Shown: positions 37,478-46,891 of the stretch, piece by piece
How the letters are laid out: each line of letters opens with the position of its first letter
Position numbering within the stretch: position 1 is the first letter of the stretch
Source: Meiothermus sp.
GTDB lineage: Bacteria; Deinococcota; Deinococci; Deinococcales; Thermaceae
NCBI RefSeq assembly: GCF_025060375.1
Contig: NZ_JANXCG010000084.1
Coordinates: forward strand, 1-52,901
Direction: 5' to 3'
Length of the DNA stretch: 52,901 nucleotides
Made by a program: the position numbers and the translations under genes
The notes under the pieces: generated by a model
Told to the model about the DNA's origin: nothing
The model's database searches: none
The model's input: only the letters and a program-made list of their open reading frames with translations

Positions 37478-38536
37478 ATGATGCGTCCCCTCCTCATCCT
37501 CACCTGGGCTCTCTCCATGGCCCTAGCCCAACCCCCCCGCCTGACTACCCCTGAGGAAGTGGCCCGGGTGGAGGTAATTCGCAGGGCCCTGCCGGCCGTG
37601 GTCAAGGTCACCGGCATTCTGCGGGACCCGCAAACCGGAAACGAAGGCCCCACCAACGGCTCTGGCTTTTTCTACGCACCCAACCGCATCATCACCAACT
37701 ACCACGTCGTTCAAGACCTGCGGGACATCACCGTAGAACTCTTCGATGGGCGGAGCTTCCCTGCCCAAATTTTCGCCGTGGACAAAGGCATAGACATCGC
37801 CATCCTGAGCGTCCAGGGAGTAACCGCTCCAGCCCAACTCGCCTTCGGCAGCTCCCAAAATCTGCCGGTGGGGATGGGCCTGGTGGTGATCGGTAGCCCT
37901 TTTGGCCAGCGCAACCTGGCCTCCTACGGAATCCTAGCCGGTGTTGGCCCCACCACGGCAGAGAAAAACGACCTCGACCCTGAGGTAGGTTCGGAAATCG
38001 GCGACCTGCTCTTTACCGACGCGCGAATCGTGCAGGGAAACTCCGGGGGGCCGGTTCTCGACCTGCAAGGGCGGGTGGTAGGCGTGGCCAACGCTACGCT
38101 GGGCGACCTGAGCGGGGTGGGCGGGGTGGGGGTGGCCATTCCCGCTGACCTGGTTCGGCAAAGCGTGAGCGACCTCGAGCGCTTTGGCGTACCCCAACGC
38201 GGCAACTTGGGCGTGACCCTGCGCAACCTGGACGAGCTCGACCCCCTCCTCCTGGGCCGGGTCGGGCTGCTCTCCACCCGCGGAGCCATGATTGAAAAGG
38301 TGGAGCCTGGCGGACCGGCAGCCCGGGCTGGTCTGCGCGCGGCCGAGCGAGACTCGAGGGGCCGGCTGGTCAGCCTGGGAGACATCATCCTGGCCATCAA
38401 CGGCCGCACCGTCCGCAACGCCAGCGAGATCACCCAGACCATCGCTCGCTTTCGGCCGGGGGATCGGGTCAACCTCACCGTCTGGCGCAACGGCCGGCGC
38501 CTGGAGGTAACGGTGACCATGATTGCCCGACGCTAG
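37478..38536 (+). CDS. Secreted HtrA/DegP-like serine protease with one PDZ domain
   Basis: Envelope quality-control protease, 352 residues. A signal peptide (MMRPLLILTWALSMALA) leads to a trypsin-like domain with the triad His in ITNYHVV, Asp in DKGIDIAIL and Ser in VQGNSGGPVL, and one PDZ domain at about 245-350 (GAMIEKVEPGGPAARAGLR, LGDIILAINGRTV). No TM anchor is needed beyond the signal, so it is periplasmic. ATG 37478 or the next codon ATG 37481 can start it; an in-frame TTG at 37472 is less likely. The downstream kinase gene begins 43 nt after it. Confidence 0.92.
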   Translation: MMRPLLILTWALSMALAQPPRLTTPEEVARVEVIRRALPAVVKVTGILRDPQTGNEGPTNGSGFFYAPNRIITNYHVVQDLRDITVELFDGRSFPAQIFAVDKGIDIAILSVQGVTAPAQLAFGSSQNLPVGMGLVVIGSPFGQRNLASYGILAGVGPTTAEKNDLDPEVGSEIGDLLFTDARIVQGNSGGPVLDLQGRVVGVANATLGDLSGVGGVGVAIPADLVRQSVSDLERFGVPQRGNLGVTLRNLDELDPLLLGRVGLLSTRGAMIEKVEPGGPAARAGLRAAERDSRGRLVSLGDIILAINGRTVRNASEITQTIARFRPGDRVNLTVWRNGRRLEVTVTMIARR

Positions 38537-38579
38537 CCCCCGCTTGACAGCCCCGCCACCAACCGGGAGGCTATGGGGC

Positions 38580-39179
38580 GTGTACGTCGCTGTTGAGGGC
38601 ATCATTGGCGTCGGAAAGACCACCTTGGCCCGCCTCCTGGCCCAGCGGCTAGGCGCCGAGAGCCTGCTGGAGGTGGTGGAGGAAAACCCTTTCCTGCCCC
38701 TCTTCTACCAAGACCCCCCGCGCTACGCCTTCAAAGCCCAGGTCTTTTTCCTCCTCTCACGCTACAAGCAGCTCTTACCCCTGGCCCAACCAAGCCTTTT
38801 CGTGCGGGGGGTGGTGGCCGACTACCTCTTCGACAAAGACGCCATCTTCGCCTCCATAAACCTCAACGGCGCAGAGTGGGAGCTCTACCGGGAGCTGTAC
38901 AACAGCCTCTCCCTCAAGCTACCCACCCCAAACCTTACCCTCTACCTGAGGGCACCCCTTCCCGTTGTCCTAGAGCGCATCCGCCGGCGGGGACGGGCCT
39001 TTGAGGAGGGGATATCCCCCACCTACCTGGAGCGCCTTCAGGAGGCCTACGAGCAGCACTTTGCCACCTACCCCCATCCCCTGCTGACGTTGGACACCGA
39101 GACGCTCAACTTCGCCGAGCTGGAGAGCGACCGGGAGTGGGTTGTAGGAGAGGTACAGCGTCGTCTGGGTTGGTCTTAG
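38580..39179 (+). CDS. Deoxynucleoside kinase 1
   Basis: Phosphorylates deoxynucleosides (dGuo/dAdo/dCyd type) to feed salvage into dNTPs. 199 residues with P-loop GIIGVGKTTLARLLA near the N-terminus, EENPFLPLFYQDP, QVFFLLSRYKQL and the LID Arg-rich RIRRRGRAFEEGI. Where the other copy has QDRTIYEDA it reads ADYLFDKDA; I recall this DY variant from a subgroup of bacterial dNKs. The start is GTG 38580 (VYVAVEGIIG) with GGGAGG upstream; an in-frame TTG at 38523 would overlap the protease gene. It is paired with a second dNK gene 7 nt downstream. Confidence 0.88.
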   Translation: MYVAVEGIIGVGKTTLARLLAQRLGAESLLEVVEENPFLPLFYQDPPRYAFKAQVFFLLSRYKQLLPLAQPSLFVRGVVADYLFDKDAIFASINLNGAEWELYRELYNSLSLKLPTPNLTLYLRAPLPVVLERIRRRGRAFEEGISPTYLERLQEAYEQHFATYPHPLLTLDTETLNFAELESDREWVVGEVQRRLGWS

Positions 39180-39186
39180 GGGTCCT

Positions 39187-39807
39187 ATGTACGTTGCCAT
39201 CGCGGGCAATATCGGTTCCGGCAAGTCTACCCTCACCCAGCTCCTGGCGGAGCGCTACGGGCTCCACCCTGTCTACGAAGCGGTAGATGAAAACCCTTAC
39301 CTGAGCGATTTCTACGCCGACATGGGCCGCTTCGCCTTTCACTCCCAGGTCTTTTTCCTGGCAAAGCGGCTCAAGCAGCACTTAGAGGAGATCAACCCGG
39401 CCCAGCACGTGGTTCAGGACCGCACCATTTACGAAGACGCCTTCATATTCGCCCAAAACCTCAGGCTTCAGGGGTATCTTACCGAGCGGGACTGGCAGAC
39501 CTATCTGGCCCTGTACGAGGGCATCGCCCCAGCCCTGCGCAAACCCGACCTTCTAATCTACGTCCGGGCCTCGGTGAAGACCCTGAAGGCCCACATCGCC
39601 CGGCGGGGGCGGGCCTACGAGCAGAGCATACCGGAGGCCTACCTGGCCTCGCTCAACCAGCTCTACGAGGCCTGGATAACCGCTTACGACCTCTCTCCAG
39701 TGCTGGTGGTCTCTACCGACACCATCAACTACGCCGATGACCAGGAAGCCCGGGAGCTGTTGTTCCGTACCCTAGAGGCCTGGGGGCTGAGCCGACCCCT
39801 GGTCTGA
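39187..39807 (+). CDS. Deoxynucleoside kinase 2
   Basis: Second dNK, 206 residues, related to but clearly diverged from its neighbour: P-loop GNIGSGKSTLTQLLA, DENPYLSDFYADM, QVFFLAKRLKQH, the DRS-type motif QDRTIYEDAFIFA and the LID HIARRGRAYEQSI. Tandem dAdo/dGuo kinase pairs are known in other bacteria, where the two subunits can form a heterodimer with split specificity; that may apply here. The last 36 bases overlap the end of the convergent patatin gene. Confidence 0.9.
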   Translation: MYVAIAGNIGSGKSTLTQLLAERYGLHPVYEAVDENPYLSDFYADMGRFAFHSQVFFLAKRLKQHLEEINPAQHVVQDRTIYEDAFIFAQNLRLQGYLTERDWQTYLALYEGIAPALRKPDLLIYVRASVKTLKAHIARRGRAYEQSIPEAYLASLNQLYEAWITAYDLSPVLVVSTDTINYADDQEARELLFRTLEAWGLSRPLV

Positions 39808-40629
39808 GCCGTCCAGCAGTAGCTCGCGAATGGCCTCCAGTGCGCCTTCAGCCGCAGACTCACCATCTCGGATGGCCTGCTCGAGCTGCTGAAAGCTAAA
39901 AAGACCAATCCCCTCTAGCCTAGGCCGCAGCACCAGGTCCGGGCGGGCAACCGCCAGCTTTACCTCAGCCAACCGGATCTGCATGATCTCCACCGCCCGG
40001 TAAACGTTCTGAATGGGGTTGGACTCAATTCCTCGGCGAAAAACCCGTTCCCACCAGGTTTTCTTGTGCGGTTGCTCGCGCAGAACCTGGAGGGGGGTCA
40101 CGTCCACCGCAATCACCCGCTCAGCCCCCAAGAAGCGCACCAAGTCCACGGGAATCTGGTTGAGGATACCCCCATCGGCCAAAAGCTGGTGGTCTACCCA
40201 TATGGGGTTGATGGCGCCGGGGTAAGCGATGGAGGCTCGGATAGCTTGAAAAACATCCCCCTGGCGGAAGTAAACCTCGGTACCGGTAACCAGGTCGGTG
40301 GCGGTAATGCCCAGGGGGATGGGAAAATCCTCTATCCTCCGGGGCAGCAAGGGCTCCAGCACCCGCACCAGCTCGCTGAAGTTGAGCATGTCGTCAAAGG
40401 GATTGATGTCCAGGAAGCGCCAAAAAGAGGTCTGCGAAAGCAGTTCCTGTACCCTATCGGCGCTGTGGCCCGCCGCGAAAATCGCGGCCATAATGCTGCC
40501 CATGCTGGTGCCAGCGATGGAACAGGGCTTGAAGCCCTCCCGTTGCAACACCCGCATGACCCCGATGTGGGCATAGCCCCGCGCGCCCCCACCCCCCAGC
40601 GCCAACCCAAAACGCCTGCAACTATCCAT
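39772..40629 (-). CDS. Patatin-like phospholipase (RssA/NTE type)
   Basis: Ser-Asp dyad lipid acyl hydrolase, 285 residues. Oxyanion motif GLALGGGGARGYAHIG, nucleophile GTSMGS (GxSxG), catalytic Asp in LLADGGILNQIP. No signal or TM, so cytoplasmic or peripheral on the inner membrane. The start is ATG 40629 with GGAGG upstream; an in-frame TTG at 40638 is less likely. The substrate is not known. Confidence 0.92.
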   Translation of the reverse strand: MDSCRRFGLALGGGGARGYAHIGVMRVLQREGFKPCSIAGTSMGSIMAAIFAAGHSADRVQELLSQTSFWRFLDINPFDDMLNFSELVRVLEPLLPRRIEDFPIPLGITATDLVTGTEVYFRQGDVFQAIRASIAYPGAINPIWVDHQLLADGGILNQIPVDLVRFLGAERVIAVDVTPLQVLREQPHKKTWWERVFRRGIESNPIQNVYRAVEIMQIRLAEVKLAVARPDLVLRPRLEGIGLFSFQQLEQAIRDGESAAEGALEAIRELLLDGSDQGSAQPPGL

Positions 40630-40665
40630 GCCCAGCAACCTCCATGCTTGTGCACCTGAAAACCG

Positions 40666-41859
40666 CTACCGTGGCTGGAGAACCAGGGTATAAGCGTAGC
40701 TGTGGCTCTGGCCTGGGGCTAGGGCAAAGCGCAGGCGGTAGCCCTCGGGCAGGCGCTCCAGGCCGTCGGCCTCGAGCTCAAAAGGCTGGGGAAAGACCTC
40801 TTGTATCTCCACCTCTAGGGGGTAGGCCTTCGGGTTGCGAACGGCGGTGGTCACCCGGAAGCGGTTGCGGGCCACTTCCTGCACCTGCCGGCTAGCCCGT
40901 CCCTCCGGGTCAGGACCGAGCACGAGAACCACCGACGCCCCCCTAGGGGTATCCCCCAAGGCGGCCTGCCCCACAAAAACCCCTCGCTCCCAAAGGCTCA
41001 CCACCCCAGCGGCCAGACCCTGGGGCGCCACAAAGCGGAAGCCTCGGTTGAAAAACAGCTCCCGGCCAGTGCTGAAGCCCGTCTGCAAGCGCCAGACGTA
41101 GACCGGCTGCACCTGGGCCTGCAGGAAGGGCAGCTCGGTGACCCCGGGTCCTACCTCTACCTCCCCGGGGAGGCGGTACCGGTAGGTGCCAGCCACCTCC
41201 CCCAGATCCTCCGCCATGACCGGAGCGGCCCGCAGCACGGCAGCCCCAGCGAGCTCCCCCTGCACCAACGGCACCTGCCCCGCAACCAACTCGGTGCGGC
41301 CCAGCCGCAAAGGGTAGCCTAGGGTGTTGGTTAGAGCAGCCCACCCCACCAACACCCCGTCCTCCAAGGAGTAGCGCGGGCTCCAACTCAGCCCCCGTGT
41401 CAGGTAGGCCAGCACCGCATCCCCACCTCCCCGGTAGCGGAAGACCACCCTTGGGCCCGGAGGGAGGCTAAAACCCCCGGGGTCAGGGTAGGCCACCACC
41501 CCAGGCAGGCCTACCAAGTAGCGCCCTTCGTAGAGGTAGAGGTTCTGCTGGGCACTCACCAGGGTGGCGCGACGCCACTGCCCCTCCCAATAGAACTGCA
41601 CCTCCTTACCCACGTAGGCCTCTAGAGGGCTTGACTTAGCCGGCTCCCTTACCCAACGGGAGAGCTCCTCTACCCCCAAAAGGCGTAGCGTGCCCGGCAC
41701 CAGGCTCTCAAATAGGGCCGCCCCCGGCTCCCAGACCCACTCCCTGGGAGGCAGGTTTTGCGGCTGCCGCAGCTCGGCAAAACCCTTGTATACCGAGGCT
41801 TCCTGACCCTCTGCAAACCCCACCGCAGCCACCAACAGGCAGAACCAAACCCGCCGCAC
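40666..41859 (-). CDS. Exported protein, DUF4139-like
   Basis: A secreted protein of about 397 residues. A signal peptide (RRVWFCLLVAAVGFAEG) is followed by a beta-rich body. The segment YLTRGLSWSPRYSLEDG and the closing YRLRFALAPGQSHSYAYTL resemble DUF4139 proteins (mucoidy inhibitor A-like), whose function is not known to me. The start is uncertain: GTG 41859 lies 6 nt after TTAACT, and an in-frame TTG at 41883 gives an N-terminal extension. The gene lies 36 nt upstream of the patatin gene on the same strand. The 134 nt before it, up to the ABC operon end, hold no gene. Confidence 0.65.
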   Translation of the reverse strand: MRRVWFCLLVAAVGFAEGQEASVYKGFAELRQPQNLPPREWVWEPGAALFESLVPGTLRLLGVEELSRWVREPAKSSPLEAYVGKEVQFYWEGQWRRATLVSAQQNLYLYEGRYLVGLPGVVAYPDPGGFSLPPGPRVVFRYRGGGDAVLAYLTRGLSWSPRYSLEDGVLVGWAALTNTLGYPLRLGRTELVAGQVPLVQGELAGAAVLRAAPVMAEDLGEVAGTYRYRLPGEVEVGPGVTELPFLQAQVQPVYVWRLQTGFSTGRELFFNRGFRFVAPQGLAAGVVSLWERGVFVGQAALGDTPRGASVVLVLGPDPEGRASRQVQEVARNRFRVTTAVRNPKAYPLEVEIQEVFPQPFELEADGLERLPEGYRLRFALAPGQSHSYAYTLVLQPR

Positions 41860-41993
41860 AGGGCTAGTTAACCACCACAGCAAGAGGCCCGCGTGAGAGG
41901 GAGCTCAAAACTCCCCTTACCGTACGCCCCCACAAACTAAGCCCGCTAGCAACCCACCTTCGGCGGACAGGGCGCTGCAAATGGGGGCTGGCG

Positions 41994-43004
41994 CTAGCTA
42001 AGGCCCGGTATGTCGTCGCGAATGCAGGCCTTGAAGTGACCGGGGGCCACCTCCTTCAGCTCAGGCACCACCTGGGCGCACTCGGAAATGGCGTAGCGGC
42101 AGCGGGTACGAAAAACACAACCCGAGGGGGGGTTGATGGGGCTCGGGATATCCCCCTGAAGTACGATGCGCTCCCGCCTCAAGGTGGGGTCGGGCATGGG
42201 AATTGCCGAGAGCAGGGCCTCGGTGTAGGGGTGGCGGGGGTTGCGGTAGAGCTCCTTGGAGGTGGCCAGCTCCATGATCTTGCCCAGATACATCACCGCC
42301 ACCCGGTCGGAGATGTACTCCACCACCGCCAGGTCGTGGGCAATGAAGAGGATGGTCAGGCCAAGCTGCTCTTTGAGGTCCTGCAGGAGGTTCACCACCT
42401 GGGCCTGGATGGAAACATCCAGCGCCGAGACCGGCTCGTCAGCCACAATGAACTCAGGGCGCACCGCCAGGGCCCGGGCGATTCCGATGCGCTGCCGCTG
42501 CCCACCGGAAAACTCGTGGGGGTAGCGGCGCACATGGTCGGGGTTTAATCCCACCATTCGCAAAAGCTCCGCCACACGCTCGGTCCGAGCTTTGGGGGAG
42601 TTCTCGAGGTTGTGGATTACCAAAGGTTCGGCGATGATGTCCCCCACCGTCATGCGCGGGTTGAGGGAGGCAAAGGGGTCCTGGAAGATGATTTGCATCT
42701 TGCGCCGGTAGGCCCGGAGCTGGTTCTTGGGAAGGTGGGTGATGTCCACCCCATCAAAGCTAATGGCGCCCTCGGTGGGCTCAATAAGGCGCAAAATGGT
42801 CCGGCCCACGGTGGTCTTGCCCGAGCCTGACTCCCCTACCAGGCCCAGCACCTCCCCCTTCCTCACCGCGAAGCTCACGTCGTTGACCGCCTTGACGTGG
42901 GCCACCACCCGGGAGAGCACCCCTCCCCGGATGGGAAACCACTTTTTGAGGTGTTTCACCTCTACCAAGGGTTTGGTGGCCACCTCAGGAGCAACCGCGC
43001 TCAT
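41994..43004 (-). CDS. Oligopeptide/dipeptide ABC importer, ATP-binding protein (OppF/DppF type)
   Basis: One of two ATPases of a peptide-type importer. 336 residues: Walker [15 protein letters not shown]-loop [16 protein letters not shown], signature [15 protein letters not shown], Walker [15 protein letters not shown], and the C-terminal oligo-HPY domain ([18 protein letters not shown]) with four cysteines ([14 protein letters not shown] and KACIRDD) that may hold an iron-sulfur cluster as seen in this family. The ATG at 43004 overlaps the stop of the partner ATPase as ATGA. Last gene of the operon. Confidence 0.93.
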   Translation of the reverse strand: MSAVAPEVATKPLVEVKHLKKWFPIRGGVLSRVVAHVKAVNDVSFAVRKGEVLGLVGESGSGKTTVGRTILRLIEPTEGAISFDGVDITHLPKNQLRAYRRKMQIIFQDPFASLNPRMTVGDIIAEPLVIHNLENSPKARTERVAELLRMVGLNPDHVRRYPHEFSGGQRQRIGIARALAVRPEFIVADEPVSALDVSIQAQVVNLLQDLKEQLGLTILFIAHDLAVVEYISDRVAVMYLGKIMELATSKELYRNPRHPYTEALLSAIPMPDPTLRRERIVLQGDIPSPINPPSGCVFRTRCRYAISECAQVVPELKEVAPGHFKACIRDDIPGLS

Positions 43005-44029
43005 GCCTCCACCGCCTCTCCCCGCTCAATCTCAGCCCAGCGCACACAACGCACCATATGGCCGCCGCCCGCGTCCTGAAGCACGGGTATCTCCTGGTCG
43101 CAAAGGCCCGGCTTGTAAAACTTGCAGCGGGGGTGAAACGCGCACCCTGGCGGCAGGTCCAAGGGGTTTGGCACGTTACCCGGAATGGCCTCCAGCCGCT
43201 GCTGGTGGTCTGCCGCCAGATCGAGCCGGGGTACCGAGTTCAGAAGGCCCATGGTGTAGGGGTGCAGGGGCTTCTTGAAGGTAGGCACCACATCGGCCTC
43301 CTCTACCGCCCGACCGGCGTACATCACCACCACCCGGTCAGCCATCTCGGCCACCACCCCCAGGTTGTGGGTGATGAAGAGAATGCTCATACCAATCTCT
43401 TCCTGAAGCTTCTTCATCAGCTCCAGAATCTGGGCCTGGATGGTCACATCCAAGGCCGTGGTGGGTTCATCAGCGATGAGGAGGGAGGGGTTGCAGGAGA
43501 GGGCCATCGCGATCATCACCCGCTGGCGCATCCCCCCTGACATCTGATGGGGGTAGTTGGCTAGGCGCTTCCTGGGCTCGGGGATGCCCACCAGGTCAAG
43601 CATCTCGGCGGCCTGCTCGAGGGCCTCCTTTCTGCTTTTACCCTGGTGCAGCACGATGGCCTCAGCAATCTGGTCGCCCACAGTGTAAACCGGGTTCAGG
43701 CTGGTCATGGGCTCTTGGAAAATCATGGCGATATCGTTGCCCCGAATCCTCCGCATGGTGGCCTCATCTTCCTTGGCCAGGTCGCGCAGCTTTCCATCCT
43801 TGCCGCGAAAGAGCATCTGACCACCCACAATCTTCCCCGGCGGGGTGGGAATCAGGCGCATCATCGCCAGGCTGGTTACCGACTTACCTGAACCCGACTC
43901 CCCTACCACCGCCAGGGTCTCCCCCTTATTGATGTGGAAGGAAACCCCATCCACCGCCTTCACCACACCGTCGTCGGTGAAGAAGTGCACCTTTAGGTCT
44001 TTGACCTCAACCAGTCTGTTCTCGTCCAT
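43001..44029 (-). CDS. Oligopeptide/dipeptide ABC importer, ATP-binding protein (OppD/DppD type)
   Basis: Second ATPase, 342 residues: Walker [17 protein letters not shown]-loop [16 protein letters not shown], signature [15 protein letters not shown], Walker [15 protein letters not shown] and the oligo-HPY domain ([31 protein letters not shown]). The ATG at 44029 has GGGAG upstream; the in-frame TTG at 44041 is rejected. TATAAT at 44052-44057 (minus strand), between this gene and the permease, could be an internal promoter. Confidence 0.93.
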   Translation of the reverse strand: MDENRLVEVKDLKVHFFTDDGVVKAVDGVSFHINKGETLAVVGESGSGKSVTSLAMMRLIPTPPGKIVGGQMLFRGKDGKLRDLAKEDEATMRRIRGNDIAMIFQEPMTSLNPVYTVGDQIAEAIVLHQGKSRKEALEQAAEMLDLVGIPEPRKRLANYPHQMSGGMRQRVMIAMALSCNPSLLIADEPTTALDVTIQAQILELMKKLQEEIGMSILFITHNLGVVAEMADRVVVMYAGRAVEEADVVPTFKKPLHPYTMGLLNSVPRLDLAADHQQRLEAIPGNVPNPLDLPPGCAFHPRCKFYKPGLCDQEIPVLQDAGGGHMVRCVRWAEIERGEAVEA

Positions 44030-44060
44030 TCTTACTCCCAAACGTCAGGTCATTATATCC

Positions 44061-45629
44061 CTACACCTTGGTGCGCGGGTCCAACGCGTCGCGAAGACCA
44101 TCGCCCAAAAAGTTGTAGGCCAGCACCGCCAAAAGGATGAACACCCCTGGTATCAAAAGCCAGGGTCGCTCAGTAAAGGCAGTAATGCCGGTAGCCTGAG
44201 CCTTGGAGAGCATGAGCCCCCAGGAGGTGGCTGGCTCCTGAATACCCAACCCCAGGAACGAAAGGCCTGACTCTCCCAGGATAAACCCAGGAATCGCCAG
44301 GGTGACCGCCACGATCAGGTAAGTATAGGTCCCCGGAAGCACGTGCCGAAGAACGATGCGGGCATCTCCAGCCCCAAGGGCCTGGGCAGCCTGGGCGTAC
44401 TCCATCTCCCGAAGTTGCAGCACCTGGCTGCGGATAATCCGGGCCAGCCCCCCCCAGTTCACAAAGGAGAGAATGGTCACTACCAACACAAACCGCACCG
44501 CGGGAGGCACCTCCATGGGTATGAGCACCGAGAGGATGATAAGCAAGAACAGGTCAGGAATGGCCGCCAGCACCTCCACGGTGCGCATGATAATCGTGTC
44601 CAGGTCGAACTCCACCCGCGGCCAGAGCAGCACGTAGCCGATGGCCGCGAGCAAAACCGCCCCAACCAGTCCGGCCAGGACCGCCTCCAGGCCGCGGCTG
44701 GTCTGCAAAAAGCCGTAGACCGTAATCCAGACCAACCAGGCCACCCCCACCCAGACCAAAAGCCAGAGCAAGGCTCGAGCCAGATGGCTGCGCCAGACCA
44801 GAAAGTAGAGCAACATACCCATCAGCGCTGTACCCACAACCAAGCCTAAGCCAGCTAGGGCTAGGGTGCTCACCCGCTGCAGGTCGGGGCGGATGTACTG
44901 CTGGTAGCCCTGGCCCATGGCCCACACTAGCCCCAAAAGGAGCAGGAGGCCCAGCAGGGCCATCAGGTGATCCACCGGGCGATTGGCCCGGATAAAACGC
45001 CAGAACTGGGGGTTCAGAACCCCGATGCTGAAGGTGACTGGACGACCCGCGTAGTACCCCGCAAGGCTGCCCATGAAAATGCCGATGATGAGGGCCAAGG
45101 CTACCGCAAAAATACCGATGGTGAGGCTAATGCGCGCCCCAAACCAGATGCGTCCCCAGATGTCCCGGCCAAAATCGTCGGCACCCCACAGGAAGAGCTT
45201 GGCCTTATCCTCCAGAAGCCACGGCCCCCCGAAGAGGTGTAGGTTGGAGGGAATGACCCCCAAGAACCGGTAAGGTTCACCCTCTACAAAGAAGTAGATG
45301 GGGTAACGCCCCTTTTCACAATCCGTGATGACCTCAACCTTGAAGGTCTCGGGATTCCTGCGCCGTTCTGAAGCGCAGACATAGGGGCGGGTTAGGCGCC
45401 CGTTCTCGTCTCGCCAGAAAATCTGGGTAGGGGGTGCGTAGGAAAAGTCCCGAAAACTCTTCTCCTCGGGATAGGGTGCCAAAAAATCGGCGAACAAAGC
45501 CCCTAGGTAGAAGACCAAGAGCACCGCTGCGCCCAGTCGGGCCAGGGGATGCCGCTTGAAGCGCACCCAGGCTTGCTGGAAAAAGCTTCGGCTCTGAGCA
45601 GAAGTGTTAGCTTTGCTATGGTTCGGCAT
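44061..45629 (-). CDS. ABC importer permease (OppC/DppC type) with large membrane insertion
   Basis: Permease of the peptide importer, 522 residues against about 290-330 for a normal OppC. The ends are ordinary: TM1 at about 33-50, LWGADDFGRDIWGRIWFGARISL, core TM to 190, and from about 342 on DTIIMRTVEVLAAIPDLFLL, the EAA loop YAQAAQALGAGDARIVLRHVLP and the LGLGIQEPATSWG end. Two parts are extra: an enlarged periplasmic loop (about 52-147, with two Cys), and an insertion at about 197-341 holding four more hydrophobic segments, placed where the family has a short GYYGGxxD turn. An even number of TMs keeps the topology. The reading frame is intact. Confidence 0.9.
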   Translation of the reverse strand: MPNHSKANTSAQSRSFFQQAWVRFKRHPLARLGAAVLLVFYLGALFADFLAPYPEEKSFRDFSYAPPTQIFWRDENGRLTRPYVCASERRRNPETFKVEVITDCEKGRYPIYFFVEGEPYRFLGVIPSNLHLFGGPWLLEDKAKLFLWGADDFGRDIWGRIWFGARISLTIGIFAVALALIIGIFMGSLAGYYAGRPVTFSIGVLNPQFWRFIRANRPVDHLMALLGLLLLLGLVWAMGQGYQQYIRPDLQRVSTLALAGLGLVVGTALMGMLLYFLVWRSHLARALLWLLVWVGVAWLVWITVYGFLQTSRGLEAVLAGLVGAVLLAAIGYVLLWPRVEFDLDTIIMRTVEVLAAIPDLFLLIILSVLIPMEVPPAVRFVLVVTILSFVNWGGLARIIRSQVLQLREMEYAQAAQALGAGDARIVLRHVLPGTYTYLIVAVTLAIPGFILGESGLSFLGLGIQEPATSWGLMLSKAQATGITAFTERPWLLIPGVFILLAVLAYNFLGDGLRDALDPRTKV

Positions 45630-45638
45630 CCCAACCCC

Positions 45639-46835
45639 CTAGCTATAGCGGATGCGCGGGTCTACCCAGGCCAGGAGCAGGTCGGAAATGACGTTTCCAA
45701 CCATCAGGAGCACCGTGGTAATGGTGATGAGGCCCATAATCACGTAGACATCGATGGCCGATATGGCCTCCAGCAAGGCCGGCGTAATGCCCGGCCAAGC
45801 CATGACCACCTCCACCAGGCCCGCCCCGCCAATAAGGCCCGGCAACAGCCCGCCAATCCCTGCAATGAAGGGTATCACCGCGTTCCGAAGAGCATGCTTG
45901 TAGATAACCACCCGCTCCGAGAGCCCCTTGGCCCGGGCGGTGCGAATGTAGTCCTGGGAGAGCACATCCAGCATCTGCCCCCGCATGACCCGCATCAGCC
46001 CAGCTAGACCTGAGGTGCCCACCACGATGACCACCGGGAAAGCATGCCACAGCACGTTGGTGACCCGGGCCCAAAGGGGCGACTCGGTGTAGGGCAGACG
46101 TTCAGGCAGGCCCGGCCCTTGCAGAAGCGGCGCCAACATCAACAGGCTGCTCACGCCAAACAGCACCAGGCCCAACCACACACCGAAGGTAGGGGTCTGG
46201 CCGCGGCGGCTACGCAACCAGAAGAGAGTCCCGTAGACCAGGGTACCCACAAGGGCAAAAGGGAAGAGCCACTGGGCAGCACGGGTCATATTGCCCAGAT
46301 GCAGGAACTCGTTGGTCATCCCGCCAATGGGGAGGATGCGCATGTCGGTCAGGTCATTGAGCCAGACTGCCAGGAAGAGCATGATAAGGCCGAAGAAAAA
46401 GTTGGGAATCGCCAGCCCCAAAAAGGCCAACACCGTAAAGATGCGGTCGGGCCAGGTGTACTTGTGAATCGCCGAATAGACCCCGATGGGAATAGCGATC
46501 AGGTAAATCATCAGGGTAGCCAGCACCACCAGCACCATAGAGTTCAAAATGCGCTGGCCTATCACGCTCCACACGTCGGTTTTGTAGGAAAGGGAGAGGC
46601 CCAAATACCCTTGAAAAATTCCCGAGAGCCACTTGGCGTACTGAACCGGCAGAGGCTGGTCAAGGCCAAGCTGCTGGCGCAGATTGGCAATGGACTCGCG
46701 GTCCTGGGTGGGGTCGAGCTCGAGCCGGGTCACAAAATCACCCGGCGCCAGCTGAATCACCAGAAAGGCCAGCAGGGTAGCCCCAAAAAAGGTGGGGACG
46801 AGCTGGAGCAACCTTCGCACGACGTAACCAAACAT
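45639..46835 (-). CDS. ABC importer permease (OppB/DppB type) with two extra TM segments
   Basis: Partner permease, 398 residues against about 310-340 normally. N-terminal signature MFGYVVRRLLQLVPTFFGATLLAF, GLDQPLPVQYAKWL, core TMs, EAA loop YIRTARAKGLSERVVIYKHALRNA and the end VDPRIRYS are all standard. The insertion at about 175-260 carries two additional hydrophobic segments (about 187-206 and 217-237) between the LPIGG turn and the HAFPVVIVVG helix. Nine nt upstream of the OppC-type gene. Confidence 0.9.
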   Translation of the reverse strand: MFGYVVRRLLQLVPTFFGATLLAFLVIQLAPGDFVTRLELDPTQDRESIANLRQQLGLDQPLPVQYAKWLSGIFQGYLGLSLSYKTDVWSVIGQRILNSMVLVVLATLMIYLIAIPIGVYSAIHKYTWPDRIFTVLAFLGLAIPNFFFGLIMLFLAVWLNDLTDMRILPIGGMTNEFLHLGNMTRAAQWLFPFALVGTLVYGTLFWLRSRRGQTPTFGVWLGLVLFGVSSLLMLAPLLQGPGLPERLPYTESPLWARVTNVLWHAFPVVIVVGTSGLAGLMRVMRGQMLDVLSQDYIRTARAKGLSERVVIYKHALRNAVIPFIAGIGGLLPGLIGGAGLVEVVMAWPGITPALLEAISAIDVYVIMGLITITTVLLMVGNVISDLLLAWVDPRIRYS

Positions 46836-46851
46836 AAGACCTCAGCACGAA

Positions 46852-46879
46852 GGCAAGGGGTGGAGGGCCACCCCTTGCC
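46852..46879 (-). promoter_or_regulatory. Perfect 12-bp stem-loop between binding-protein and permease genes
   Basis: On the plus strand GGCAAGGGGTGG (46852-46863), loop AGGG, CCACCCCTTGCC (46868-46879): a fully matched stem inside the 56-nt gap between the binding-protein stop and the permease start. No T run follows on the minus strand, so a processing or stability barrier, or a partial terminator, is likelier than a full terminator. Confidence 0.7.
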
Positions 46880-46891
46880 CCCAGGAGATGC

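Noticed and set aside
38811-38850. Apparent loss of the DRS-motif Arg in deoxynucleoside kinase 1
   Set aside because: The ADYxFDK form is, as I recall, a recurrent variant in one bacterial dNK subgroup, so I do not treat it as a broken active site.
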